DNA from: Mycolicibacterium setense
GTDB taxonomy: Bacteria > Actinomycetota > Actinomycetes > Mycobacteriales > Mycobacteriaceae
Direction of reading: 5' to 3'
NCBI RefSeq assembly: GCF_000805385.1
Contig: NZ_JTJW01000009.1
Span: 489,334 to 553,333, forward strand
DNA length: 64,000 nt
The notes under the pieces were generated by a model, which saw only the letters and a program-made list of their open reading frames with translations, did not search any database and had not been told where the DNA came from. Of the stretch, positions 15,508 through 23,483 are shown piece after piece (the first letter of the stretch is position 1; the number at the start of each line of letters is the position of its first letter). The translations under genes and the position numbers were made by a program.

Positions 15508-16476
15508 TCAGGCCGACGTGGACGGCTCGGGAACCACCCGGGCACCGCTCACCGGACCACTGGCCACCCGCACTGTCCGGCACACGCCCGCTCCCGCCAA
15601 CTCCGCACCGACATCCACGGCAGACGTCGAGGACGGGCACAGGAACGCGCACGTCGGACCCGATCCGGACACCATCCCGGCCAGCGCACCGGCCTCCACC
15701 CCGGCACGCAAGGTCCGGCGCAGGTCGGGGTACAGGCTCAGTGCCGCCGGCTGCAGGTCATTGCCCAGCAGGGCGGCCAGTTCGGCCGGGTCACCGGAAG
15801 CCAGCGCCGCCAGCACAGGCTCGGGCTCCTCGGCCCGCGGCGGGCCTCCGGTCGAGGTGTCCGCGCGCAGCCGATCCAGCTCGCCGAACACCTTCGGGGT
15901 GGACAGACCCTTGTGGGCGAACGCCAGCACCCAGTGAAAGGTGCTGCGGGCCAGAACCGTGGCCAGCTCCTCACCACGCCCAGTGCCCAGCGCAGTGCCG
16001 CCGTGCAGCGCGAACGGGACGTCACTGCCCAGCTGGGCGGCCAGGGCGTGCAGATCGCGCCGGGGCACCCCGAGCTCCCACAGCGTGTTCATCGCCACCA
16101 GCACCGCGGCCGCGTCGGCACTGCCGCCGGCCATGCCGCCGGCGACGGGGATCGACTTGTCGATGCTGATCGACACATCCGGCGACCGGCCCACATGATC
16201 GGCCAGCAGCTCGGCGGCGCGCCAGGCCAGGTTGCGCTCGTCGGTGGGCACCGACTCCACACCCTCGCCCTCGACCGTCAGCGTCAACAGGTCGGCATGG
16301 CGCACCGTCACCTCGTCCAGCAGCGACACGGCATGGAACACCGTGGTGAGGTCGTGGTAGCCGTCGTCGCGCACGTCGCCGACGGCCAGATACAGGTTGA
16401 CCTTGCCGGGGACACGCACGGTGACAGAACCGGTGGGAACCCACTCGGATGCGGTACTGCCGTCGGATGCTGACAC
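15508..16476 (-). CDS. ispE: 4-diphosphocytidyl-2-C-methyl-D-erythritol kinase
   Basis: IspE is the ATP-dependent GHMP kinase of the MEP isoprenoid pathway. Visible motifs are VPGKVNLYLAVG (substrate-binding Lys), PVAGGMAGGSADAAA (ATP-binding glycine loop, about residue 108), SDVPFALHGG and GSGPTCAF. I chose GTG 16476 (322 residues) because TAGTGT lies exactly 7 nt upstream, a leaderless arrangement; the longer frame start at 16482 would begin inside that spacer. In other mycobacteria ispE follows ksgA directly, while here a kinase gene lies between them. Confidence 0.93.
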   Translation of the reverse strand: MSASDGSTASEWVPTGSVTVRVPGKVNLYLAVGDVRDDGYHDLTTVFHAVSLLDEVTVRHADLLTLTVEGEGVESVPTDERNLAWRAAELLADHVGRSPDVSISIDKSIPVAGGMAGGSADAAAVLVAMNTLWELGVPRRDLHALAAQLGSDVPFALHGGTALGTGRGEELATVLARSTFHWVLAFAHKGLSTPKVFGELDRLRADTSTGGPPRAEEPEPVLAALASGDPAELAALLGNDLQPAALSLYPDLRRTLRAGVEAGALAGMVSGSGPTCAFLCPSSTSAVDVGAELAGAGVCRTVRVASGPVSGARVVPEPSTSA

Positions 16477-16531
16477 GGCCACGACACTATCGCCGCGAAC
16501 CCACGGTTGTCGGTGAACTTAAGCTGAGACG

Positions 16532-17398
16532 GTGCCCTCACCCGAGGTGATCGTCGCCGGATACACCGCGGTGAAAGTCATGGGCACCGGCGGCTCAGCC
16601 GTCGTGTACCTGGCCCGCGACCCCGACGGGGCCACCGTCGCACTCAAAATTCTCGATGACCGGCACCGCCAACCGGCCCATCTGGCGCGCCTGCAACGCG
16701 AGTTCGACTTCGCCCGCAGGCTCACCCATCCCCACATCGTCACGGTGTTCGCGGCGGGCCCGGGGTGGCTGGCGATGGAGTTCCTCGACGGCGGCACGGT
16801 GAACAACCTGCCCGCCATCCCGCAGCGGCTCACCGCGTTGACCCAGATCGCGGGGGCACTCGACTTCGCCCACCGCCGCGGGATCGCGCACTGCGACGTC
16901 AAGCCCGCCAATATCCTTGTCGATGAGCCGTTTTCGCGGGCAGTCCTGATCGACTTCGGCGTCGCGCACTCGATGGCCGAGGACGTCGCCGCCCGGCTCG
17001 CCCACGATCGTCCCGCGCGGATGAGCCTCGACCCGGCCCGGCGCATCACCCGTCAGCCATCCCAACCGCATCCGAACATCCAAGCGTCACTGCCCTATTC
17101 GGCACCCGAACTGCTCGTCGGGCGGACGCCGTCGGCCGCGACCGACCAGTACGCGCTGGCCTGCACAACGGTTGAACTGCTCACGGGAGCGCCACCCTTC
17201 ACCGCGGATACCGCGGTGACCCTGATCGATCAGCAGCTCTACAGCCGACCACCACGAGTATCGCAGCGGTGCAACTGGATTCCACGCGCGGCAGACTCGA
17301 TCATCGCCAAGGCGATGGCCAAGGAGCCGGACCGGCGCCACGACTCGTGTTCGGAGTTCGTCGGACTGATCACCGAGGTGATCGAGCCCCCTGGGTGA
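16532..17398 (+). CDS. Soluble Ser/Thr protein kinase, non-RD type
   Basis: The 288-residue protein is little more than a kinase domain. It has GTGGSAVVYLA (ATP loop, residues 18-28), VALKIL with Lys39, HCDVKPANIL as catalytic loop, LIDFGVA as DFG and YSAPELL as APE motif. The catalytic loop reads HCD instead of HRD, so it lacks the Arg that normally couples activity to activation-loop phosphorylation. The activation segment is unusually long (about 45 residues). There is no transmembrane or sensor domain, unlike most mycobacterial Pkn proteins. TAAGCT lies 6 nt before the GTG start (leaderless). It is transcribed against ksgA and ispE and appears to be an insertion in an otherwise conserved cluster. 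Confidence 0.88.
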   Translation: MPSPEVIVAGYTAVKVMGTGGSAVVYLARDPDGATVALKILDDRHRQPAHLARLQREFDFARRLTHPHIVTVFAAGPGWLAMEFLDGGTVNNLPAIPQRLTALTQIAGALDFAHRRGIAHCDVKPANILVDEPFSRAVLIDFGVAHSMAEDVAARLAHDRPARMSLDPARRITRQPSQPHPNIQASLPYSAPELLVGRTPSAATDQYALACTTVELLTGAPPFTADTAVTLIDQQLYSRPPRVSQRCNWIPRAADSIIAKAMAKEPDRRHDSCSEFVGLITEVIEPPG

Positions 17399-17408
17399 GC
17401 CCCGGTGC

Positions 17409-17451
17409 GAAGAAGATCGCGAGATTCTTCGAGAATCTCGCGATCTTCTTC
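17409..17451. terminator. Bidirectional terminator: perfect 20-bp stem, 3-nt loop
   Basis: GAAGAAGATCGCGAGATTCT (17409-17428), loop TCG, then its exact reverse complement (17432-17451). It lies in the 68-bp gap between the convergent kinase (stop 17398) and ksgA (stop 17467) genes. The arms end in GAAGAAG/CTTCTTC, which gives a pyrimidine-rich 3' side in both directions. It is by far the longest perfect stem seen in this window. Confidence 0.85.
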
Positions 17452-17466
17452 ACGTTCTGCGCTGGG

Positions 17467-18327
17467 TCAGTGCGCCGCCTCGACCTCCGCCGCGGCCTCG
17501 CCCTCAGCTTCTTTGGCCCGCTGCAACAGCCGGACGAAGTCGGCGATGCCGAGTGTCTCGCCACGGCGCGACGGGTCGATACTGGCGGCCAGCAGCCGCT
17601 CAGCCGACTCGTTACCCGAACCCGCCCAATCGGCGAACGCGTTGCGGGAGGTCTTGCGCCGTTGCGCGAACCCGATGTCGATGAGCTTGAACACCTCATC
17701 GCGGAACGCGGCGTCCGTCGGCCACGGCGACGTCTCGTACCGGTCGATGCGGACCAGTCCGGAGTACACCCGCGGAATCGGCCAGAACACCGTCGGCGAC
17801 ACCATGCCGTGCCTGCGCACGTTTCCATAGAACCGCGCCTTGGCACTGGGTACGCCGTAGTCCTTGCCACCGGGTTCAGCCGCCAGCCGCTCGGCCACCT
17901 CGGCCTGCACCATGACCATCACCGTCCGGATCGACGGGAACTCGGCCAACAGGTACAGCAGCGCAGGCACCGCCACGTTGTACGGCAGATTCGCCACGAG
18001 CGCCGTCGGTTGATCGGTCAGATCAGACGGCATCAGTGTCAGGACGTCCTGGTTGATGACGGTCAGCCGGTTGATCTCGCTGTGGGAGTGATCGGCGATG
18101 GTGGCCGGCAATTGCCTGGCCAGCACCGGGTCGATCTCCACTGCGGTCACCCTGGCGCCACGGTCCAACAGGGGCAGGGTCAGTGACCCGAGACCCGGTC
18201 CGACCTCCAGCACATGGTCGTTCCGGTGGATCCCGGAGGCCGACACAATGCGCCGAACGGTGTTGGCATCATGAACGAAGTTCTGGCCAAAGGCCTTGCG
18301 TGGACGAAAATCGATTTCTTTCGCCAA
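17467..18327 (-). CDS. ksgA: 16S rRNA dimethyladenosine transferase
   Basis: KsgA dimethylates two adjacent adenines in the 3'-terminal hairpin of 16S rRNA; its loss gives kasugamycin resistance. Motifs: RKAFGQNFVHD, LEVGPGLGSLT (SAM site), AVEID, and the catalytic ANLPYNVAVP. The annotated start is TTG 18327 (286 residues). The conserved upstream stretch LTIRLLGRTEIRR seen in relatives is still encoded in frame before it, but contains no ATG, GTG or TTG, and the frame closes at a TAG 23 codons upstream. The true start may therefore be a rarer codon. It follows rpfB closely, as in M. tuberculosis. Confidence 0.92.
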   Translation of the reverse strand: MAKEIDFRPRKAFGQNFVHDANTVRRIVSASGIHRNDHVLEVGPGLGSLTLPLLDRGARVTAVEIDPVLARQLPATIADHSHSEINRLTVINQDVLTLMPSDLTDQPTALVANLPYNVAVPALLYLLAEFPSIRTVMVMVQAEVAERLAAEPGGKDYGVPSAKARFYGNVRRHGMVSPTVFWPIPRVYSGLVRIDRYETSPWPTDAAFRDEVFKLIDIGFAQRRKTSRNAFADWAGSGNESAERLLAASIDPSRRGETLGIADFVRLLQRAKEAEGEAAAEVEAAH

Positions 18328-18362
18328 GCGTCGTATCTCGGTCCGCCCGAGCAGTCGAATAG

Positions 18363-19490
18363 TCAGCGCGCCCCAATCCTCCCACTACACACCGGCCAGG
18401 CTCCCCATCCTTGCCGGGCCTGCGTCACCGTAGCAATCGCAATCTGCTCTTCTCTTGTCGCCAGATCGGCTCTCGGAGCATACCGCAGACCACCCTGTCG
18501 CTCCCAGGTGTTTTGGTCGAATTGGACGCCGCCAAAGAATCCGTTACCTGTGTTAATCGCCCAGTTACCTCCCGCTTCGCACTGCGCGAGAGAATCCCAT
18601 TGCGCTCCGTTGGAGACGGGCGGCACTTCGGTGCCAGGCTTTGCTCCGACTCGGAGCACGCCGTCGCGGGCCGGCTCGATCACGACATTGGCTACTGGCA
18701 GCCTGCCGGTCTCCACGCCGTTCACCTTGGCCACCGCGTAGGTCACGTCCTGGGTGCCCGGGGCGCCCGGGTCCTCGACGACCTGGCGGCTCATGTTCAT
18801 GCTGGTGTCTTCGATGCGCTTGTTGCCCGGGGTGAGCGGAATCCGCTGGGTGACCTTCTCGATGCGCATGCGGGTGACCTGAACGTGCATACCCTCGGTG
18901 ACCGGGGTCGATGCCGGCGGAACCACGGTGTCGTTCTGCTCGAGTGGTGCGCCCGCGGCGGCCAGCAGGCCGGCCACGTTCGGGGCGGCCAGGTGCACGG
19001 TCTGCACGTTGCCGCCGTCGTCGATCCGGACTGTCTTGGCGCTCACCACGGGCAGTGCCATACCGCCCAGCGGCACCCTGCTGCCGCGGGACGCCGCCGC
19101 CGGCGCCTTGTCGGTCATCTTCAGCTGCGCGAGGGCCTCGTCGACGGTCGAGGCCGTGGTCCAGACCTGCTTGCTGTCATTGCCGTCCAACGACAATTCC
19201 AACGGCCGGCTGCGGCGCAGGACGATGGTGTCGGCCTGGTGCACGGACTCGTCGGCGGAGGGGTAGAGATCGTCGCGGTCGCCTACCGAGAATCCGTTCT
19301 CCTCGACCACATCGATCACCCGGGACTTCATCGTCGTCACCGTCATCGGCGCTCCGTCGACGCTCAGCGTGACGGTCTTGTGCGATCCGACGGCGTAGCC
19401 CCCGGCCGCGGTGAGCGTGACCAGCAGGGCTCCCACCACGCCACGCAGCAGCGGAGATCGGGATTCATGAAGTTTGTTCAGAGCGTCCAC
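18363..19490 (-). CDS. rpfB: Resuscitation-promoting factor RpfB
   Basis: RpfB is a cell-wall lytic transglycosylase that helps wake dormant cells and works with RipA. The 375-residue protein has a membrane anchor (about residues 14-36), three DUF348 repeats (KTVTLSVDG, PLELSLDG, KTVRIDDGG), a G5 domain (about 205-285) and a C-terminal RPF domain beginning WDSLAQCEAGGNWAINTGNGFFGGVQF, with the catalytic Glu in CEAGGNW. I chose GTG 19490 (VDALNKLHESRSP) because relatives begin there; the frame also allows GTG 19529. The upstream gap contains GGTAACG (19560-19566), a possible MtrA half-site. Confidence 0.94.
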   Translation of the reverse strand: MDALNKLHESRSPLLRGVVGALLVTLTAAGGYAVGSHKTVTLSVDGAPMTVTTMKSRVIDVVEENGFSVGDRDDLYPSADESVHQADTIVLRRSRPLELSLDGNDSKQVWTTASTVDEALAQLKMTDKAPAAASRGSRVPLGGMALPVVSAKTVRIDDGGNVQTVHLAAPNVAGLLAAAGAPLEQNDTVVPPASTPVTEGMHVQVTRMRIEKVTQRIPLTPGNKRIEDTSMNMSRQVVEDPGAPGTQDVTYAVAKVNGVETGRLPVANVVIEPARDGVLRVGAKPGTEVPPVSNGAQWDSLAQCEAGGNWAINTGNGFFGGVQFDQNTWERQGGLRYAPRADLATREEQIAIATVTQARQGWGAWPVCSGRIGAR

Positions 19491-19587
19491 AGTTCTCGCG
19501 TTCTTCCCCGGACCCACGGCGCAGTTCACCGCCGGCCAGTAGAGCGTTTGATCACAAGACGGTAACGAAAAGGTCTAGCACCGGCAA

Positions 19588-20442
19588 CTACGCCGGGCGA
19601 TTCCCGTTAAGTCCGTACACCCGCGCCGCAGTGGCTGCGGTCTCGGACGCGACCTCCTGGGCGGGCCGGTCCAGCAACTCTGCGAGTGCCCGCACAGTGT
19701 ATGGCAGGCAGTACGGCTCATTCGGCGCTCCGCGATACGGGTGCGGCGTCAGAAACGGCGCGTCGGTCTCCACCAGCAGCTGGCCGGGCGGGATCAGCCG
19801 GGCGGCTTCCCGCAGCTCAGTGGCGTTCTTGAAGCTCACCGTGCCCGAAAGGCTCAGCACCCAGCCCGCCTCGACGCAGGTGTGGGCCATCTCCGGTCCG
19901 GACGAAAAACAGTGGAAGATCACTGTCTCGGGCGCCCCTTCGGCGCGCAGCACATCCAGAACTTCGGCATCGGCATCCCGGTTGTGGATCATCAGCGGCT
20001 TACCGGTGCGCTTGGCCAGGTCGATGTGCCACGCGAAACCCTCGCGCTGCTCGGCCGGTGTCGCGCAGCCGTCCAACCGGCCCGGCCAGTACAGGTCCAT
20101 CCCGGTCTCCCCGACCGCCACCACCCGCGGATGTACGGCCAGCCGCTCCAATTCCGCCCTGGCCGCGTCATCCAGCGCATTGGCCCGGGTGGGGTGCAGC
20201 GCCACCGCGCCGTAGACCCGGTCGTCGGCCTCGACGGCCGTGGTGACCCAGCGTGCCGAGTCCAGGTCGTCGGCGATGGTGACCACCGTGCCCACCCCGA
20301 CGGCCGCCGCGCGGTCCATGATGTCGCGGACGTCGGCGGCGCTCTGCGCACCGCAGGCGTCGAGATGGGTGTGTGCGTCGACCAGTGGAGCCAACGGCTC
20401 CGGGGCCGGCGGTCTCTCCCTGGCTGAGCGTTTGGAACCCAC
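19588..20442 (-). CDS. tatD: TatD-family metal-dependent hydrolase (DNase)
   Basis: The 284-residue TIM-barrel protein has the metal motifs VDAHTHLDACG (N-terminal HxH), VGETGMDLYW, MIHNRDAD, FHCFSSGP and VETDAPFLTPHPYRG. TatD proteins are metal-dependent deoxyribonucleases. GTG 20442 is preceded by TATTGT and a 6-nt spacer with no Shine-Dalgarno, so it looks leaderless. The very long open frame reaching 22017 on this strand is only the GC-rich complement of metG. Divergent from metG with 24 bp between them, as in M. tuberculosis. Confidence 0.93.
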   Translation of the reverse strand: MGSKRSARERPPAPEPLAPLVDAHTHLDACGAQSAADVRDIMDRAAAVGVGTVVTIADDLDSARWVTTAVEADDRVYGAVALHPTRANALDDAARAELERLAVHPRVVAVGETGMDLYWPGRLDGCATPAEQREGFAWHIDLAKRTGKPLMIHNRDADAEVLDVLRAEGAPETVIFHCFSSGPEMAHTCVEAGWVLSLSGTVSFKNATELREAARLIPPGQLLVETDAPFLTPHPYRGAPNEPYCLPYTVRALAELLDRPAQEVASETAATAARVYGLNGNRPA

Positions 20443-20448
20443 CGCAAC

Positions 20449-20458
20449 ACAATAAGGT
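20449..20458. promoter_or_regulatory. Symmetric divergent -10 region between tatD and metG
   Basis: ACAATAAGGT has the form ANNNTANNNT. Read on the minus strand it gives TATTGT, 6 nt before the tatD GTG; on the plus strand TAAGGT, 8 nt before the metG ATG. The two hexamers share the central TA. The whole intergenic region is 24 bp. The AAGGTGG here could alternatively be the metG Shine-Dalgarno, which would weaken the symmetric-promoter reading. Confidence 0.5.
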
Positions 20459-20466
20459 GGGACCAA

Positions 20467-22014
20467 ATGAGTGAGCCTTTCTACATAACTACGGCCATCG
20501 CGTACCCCAACGGCGCGCCGCACATCGGGCACGCCTACGAGTACATCGCCACCGATGCGGTCGCCCGGTTCAAGCGACTCGACGGCTTCGACGTGCGCTA
20601 CCTGACCGGTACCGACGTCCATGGCCAGAAGATGGCCGAGACCGCCGCTGCCGAGGGCATCTCGGCAGCGGAGCTGGCCAACCGCAACTCTGACGTGTTC
20701 CAGCGGCTGCAGGAGAAGCTCAACATCTCCTTCGACCGGTTCATCCGCACCTCCGACGCCGATCACTATGAGGCGTCCAAGGAGATCTGGCAGCGGATGA
20801 ACGAGGCCGGTGACATCTACCTGGATTCGTACAAGGGCTGGTACTCGGTGCGTGACGAGCGCTTCTTCACCGAGGGCGAGACCACCGAGCAGCCCGACGG
20901 CACCCGCATCGCCACCGAGACGGGCGCTCCACTCACCTGGACCGAGGAGCAGACCTACTTCTTCAAGCTGTCGGCCTATGCCGACCGGCTGCTGGCGCAC
21001 TACGAGGCCAACCCGGAGTTCATCGCACCCGAGGTCCGGCGCAATGAGGTGAAGAGCTTCGTCTCGGGCGGGCTGCGCGATCTCTCCATCTCTCGCACCA
21101 CGTTCGACTGGGGCGTGCCGGTCCCCGGCCATCCCGACCACGTGATGTACGTGTGGGTGGACGCGCTGACCAACTACCTGACCGGGGTCGGCTACCCCGA
21201 CACCGATTCGGCTGCCTTCCAGCGGTACTGGCCGGCGAATCTGCACATGATCGGCAAGGACATCATCCGGTTCCATACCGTGTACTGGCCGGCATTCCTG
21301 ATGTCGGCGGGGATCGAACTGCCGCGCCGGGTGTTCGTTCACGGCTTCCTGCTCAACAAGGGCGAGAAGATGAGCAAGTCGATCGGCAACGTCGTGGACC
21401 CGGTGAACCTCGTCGACACCTTCGGGCTCGATCAGGTGCGCTATTTCCTCCTGCGCGAGGTGCCGTTCGGTCAGGACGGCAGTTACAACGAAGACGCCAT
21501 CATCGGCCGGATCAACGCCGACCTGGCCAACGAGCTGGGCAACCTGGCTCAGCGCTCGCTGTCGATGGTGGCCAAGAACCTCGACGGTGTGGTGCCCGAT
21601 CCGGGTTCGTTCACCGACGACGACACGGCCATGCTGAGCGCGGCCGACGCCCTGCTGGAACAGGTGCGCGCACACTACGACGTGCCGGCGATGCACCTTG
21701 CGCTGGAAGCGATCTGGTCGGTTCTCGGTGCGGCGAACCGCTATTTCTCCGCCCAGGAGCCGTGGGTGCTGCGGAAGTCCGATGATCCCGCCGACCAACA
21801 GCGGTTCGGTACGGTGCTCTACACGACGCTCGAAGTGTTGCGCATTGCAACGCTGCTCACGCAGCCGGTGATGCCGGACTCGACGGCCAAGCTGCTCGAC
21901 CTGCTGGGCCAGCCGACCGACGCACGCGACTTCGACTCGATCGGTACCCGGATCAAGCCCGGAACCGAACTGCCCGCTCCGACGGGGGTTTTCCCCCGCT
22001 ACCAGATGGACTGA
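20467..22014 (+). CDS. metG: Methionyl-tRNA synthetase
   Basis: The class I aminoacyl-tRNA synthetase charges tRNA-Met. It has the HIGH-type motif PNGAPHIGHAYEY (about residues 14-26), TGTDVHGQKM, and KMSKS in KGEKMSKSIGN (about residue 304). At 515 residues it is the short form without the zinc knuckle set and without the C-terminal tRNA-binding domain, as usual in mycobacteria (metS, Rv1007c). One nucleotide separates its stop from the gdhA ATG. Confidence 0.97.
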   Translation: MSEPFYITTAIAYPNGAPHIGHAYEYIATDAVARFKRLDGFDVRYLTGTDVHGQKMAETAAAEGISAAELANRNSDVFQRLQEKLNISFDRFIRTSDADHYEASKEIWQRMNEAGDIYLDSYKGWYSVRDERFFTEGETTEQPDGTRIATETGAPLTWTEEQTYFFKLSAYADRLLAHYEANPEFIAPEVRRNEVKSFVSGGLRDLSISRTTFDWGVPVPGHPDHVMYVWVDALTNYLTGVGYPDTDSAAFQRYWPANLHMIGKDIIRFHTVYWPAFLMSAGIELPRRVFVHGFLLNKGEKMSKSIGNVVDPVNLVDTFGLDQVRYFLLREVPFGQDGSYNEDAIIGRINADLANELGNLAQRSLSMVAKNLDGVVPDPGSFTDDDTAMLSAADALLEQVRAHYDVPAMHLALEAIWSVLGAANRYFSAQEPWVLRKSDDPADQQRFGTVLYTTLEVLRIATLLTQPVMPDSTAKLLDLLGQPTDARDFDSIGTRIKPGTELPAPTGVFPRYQMD

Positions 22015-22015
22015 C

Positions 22016-23365
22016 ATGGCCGGACTACACGAGAAACTTCAGGCGATCTACGAGGAAGTGGGGCAACGCAACGCCGGCGAGCAGGAGTTCCACCAGGCCG
22101 TCTACGAGGTGCTGACCAGCCTGGGACCCGTGGTGGCCAAGCATCCCGAATACGCCGACGGCGCCATCATCCGCCGGCTGTGCGAGCCCGAACGCCAGAT
22201 CATCTTCCGGGTGCCCTGGCATGACGATTCCGGCACGGCACAGATCAACCGCGGCTTCCGCGTCGAGTTCAACTCGGCGCTCGGACCGTTCAAGGGCGGT
22301 CTGCGCTTCCACCCGTCGGTCTACCTCGGCATCGTGAAGTTCCTCGGCTTCGAGCAGATCTTCAAGAACTCGCTGACCGGTCTACCGATCGGCGGCGGCA
22401 AGGGCGGTTCGGACTTCGACCCCAAGGGCCGCTCCGATGCCGAGATCATGCGGTTCTGCCAGTCGTTCATGACCGAGCTCTATCGCCACATCGGCGAGTA
22501 CACCGATGTGCCTGCCGGCGACATCGGCGTCGGTATGCGCGAAATCGGTTACCTCTTCGGCCAATACAAGCGGATCACCAACCGCTATGAGTCCGGCGTG
22601 CTCACCGGCAAAGGTCTCACCTGGGGCGGGTCACAGGTCCGCACCGAGGCCACCGGATACGGCACGGTGTTCTTCGTCGACGAGATACTGCGGTCCAGCG
22701 GGCAGTCCTTCGACGGCAAGCAGGTGGTGGTGTCCGGTTCGGGCAACGTGGCCATCTACGCGATCGAAAAGGTGCACGCTCTGGGCGGCACCGTCGTGGC
22801 CTGTTCGGACTCGGGCGGCTACGTGCGCGACGACAAGGGCATCGACCTCGACCTGCTCAAGGAGGTCAAGGAACTGCGCCGGGGCCGCATCGAGGACTAC
22901 GCCGAGGCCCGCGGCGGCGCGGCCGAGGTGGTCACCGGCCGCAGTGTGTGGGAGGTGCCGTGTGACATCGCGCTGCCCTGCGCCACGCAGAACGAGCTTG
23001 CCGGCGCCGACGCGACGGCGCTGATCAAGTCCGGCTGCCAGATCGTCGCCGAGGGCGCCAACATGCCGTGCACCCCCGAGGCGGTGAAACTCTTCGAGGA
23101 AGCCGGGGTGAAATTCGCGCCCGGCAAGGCCGCCAACGCCGGCGGCGTGGCCACCAGTGCGCTGGAGATGCAGCAGAACGCCTCGCGCGACTCGTGGACC
23201 TTCGACGACACCGAAGCGCGACTGGCCGAGATCATGCGGCGCATCCACGACCGCTGCCTGAGCACCGCCGACGAGTACGGGCAGCCGGGCAACTACGTCG
23301 CCGGCGCCAACATCGCCGGGTTCATCCGGGTGGCCGACGCGATGCTGGCCCTGGGCTTGGTTTAA
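22016..23365 (+). CDS. gdhA: NADP-specific glutamate dehydrogenase
   Basis: The 449-residue enzyme aminates 2-oxoglutarate to glutamate. The signature LPIGGGKGGSDFDPKGRS holds the catalytic Lys. The C-terminal Rossmann part has VVVSGSGNVAIYAIEK and DSGGYVRDDKG. Length and motifs fit the hexameric NADP-type of fast-growing mycobacteria, distinct from the large 180-kDa NAD enzyme. It starts 1 nt after the metG stop, an unusual coupling of nitrogen assimilation to a tRNA synthetase gene. It may be expressed from the metG promoter. Confidence 0.96.
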   Translation: MAGLHEKLQAIYEEVGQRNAGEQEFHQAVYEVLTSLGPVVAKHPEYADGAIIRRLCEPERQIIFRVPWHDDSGTAQINRGFRVEFNSALGPFKGGLRFHPSVYLGIVKFLGFEQIFKNSLTGLPIGGGKGGSDFDPKGRSDAEIMRFCQSFMTELYRHIGEYTDVPAGDIGVGMREIGYLFGQYKRITNRYESGVLTGKGLTWGGSQVRTEATGYGTVFFVDEILRSSGQSFDGKQVVVSGSGNVAIYAIEKVHALGGTVVACSDSGGYVRDDKGIDLDLLKEVKELRRGRIEDYAEARGGAAEVVTGRSVWEVPCDIALPCATQNELAGADATALIKSGCQIVAEGANMPCTPEAVKLFEEAGVKFAPGKAANAGGVATSALEMQQNASRDSWTFDDTEARLAEIMRRIHDRCLSTADEYGQPGNYVAGANIAGFIRVADAMLALGLV

Positions 23366-23419
23366 GGGCTCCGCCTAGCGATCACCCCATGGTGATGTGG
23401 GTCACATAATCGGGGCGGC

Positions 23420-23446
23420 TGTCACAAACCCGGCATGCGCGGTGTC
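23420..23446 (+). promoter_or_regulatory. Candidate ECF41-type sigma promoter
   Basis: TGTCACA (23420-23426), 16 nt, then TGTC (23443-23446), 37 bp before the ATG of the oxidoreductase. From memory the published ECF41 consensus is TGTCACA near -35 and CGTC near -10. The match is complete in the -35 part and 3 of 4 in the -10 part. It would let the sigma factor at 24676 drive its own two-gene operon. Confidence 0.6.
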
Positions 23447-23483
23447 TTGAGGGCACAAGCCTTTGAGAACAGGAGACGCTCCC

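Noticed and set aside
19491..19529. Longer RpfB start at GTG 19529
   Set aside because: The extra 13 residues have no counterpart in relatives, and GTG 19490 gives the familiar N-terminus. No Shine-Dalgarno supports 19529.
20443..22017. Very long minus-strand open frame continuing tatD across all of metG
   Set aside because: It is the complement of a GC-rich coding sequence; only residues downstream of GTG 20442 have TatD motifs and the opposite strand encodes complete MetG.
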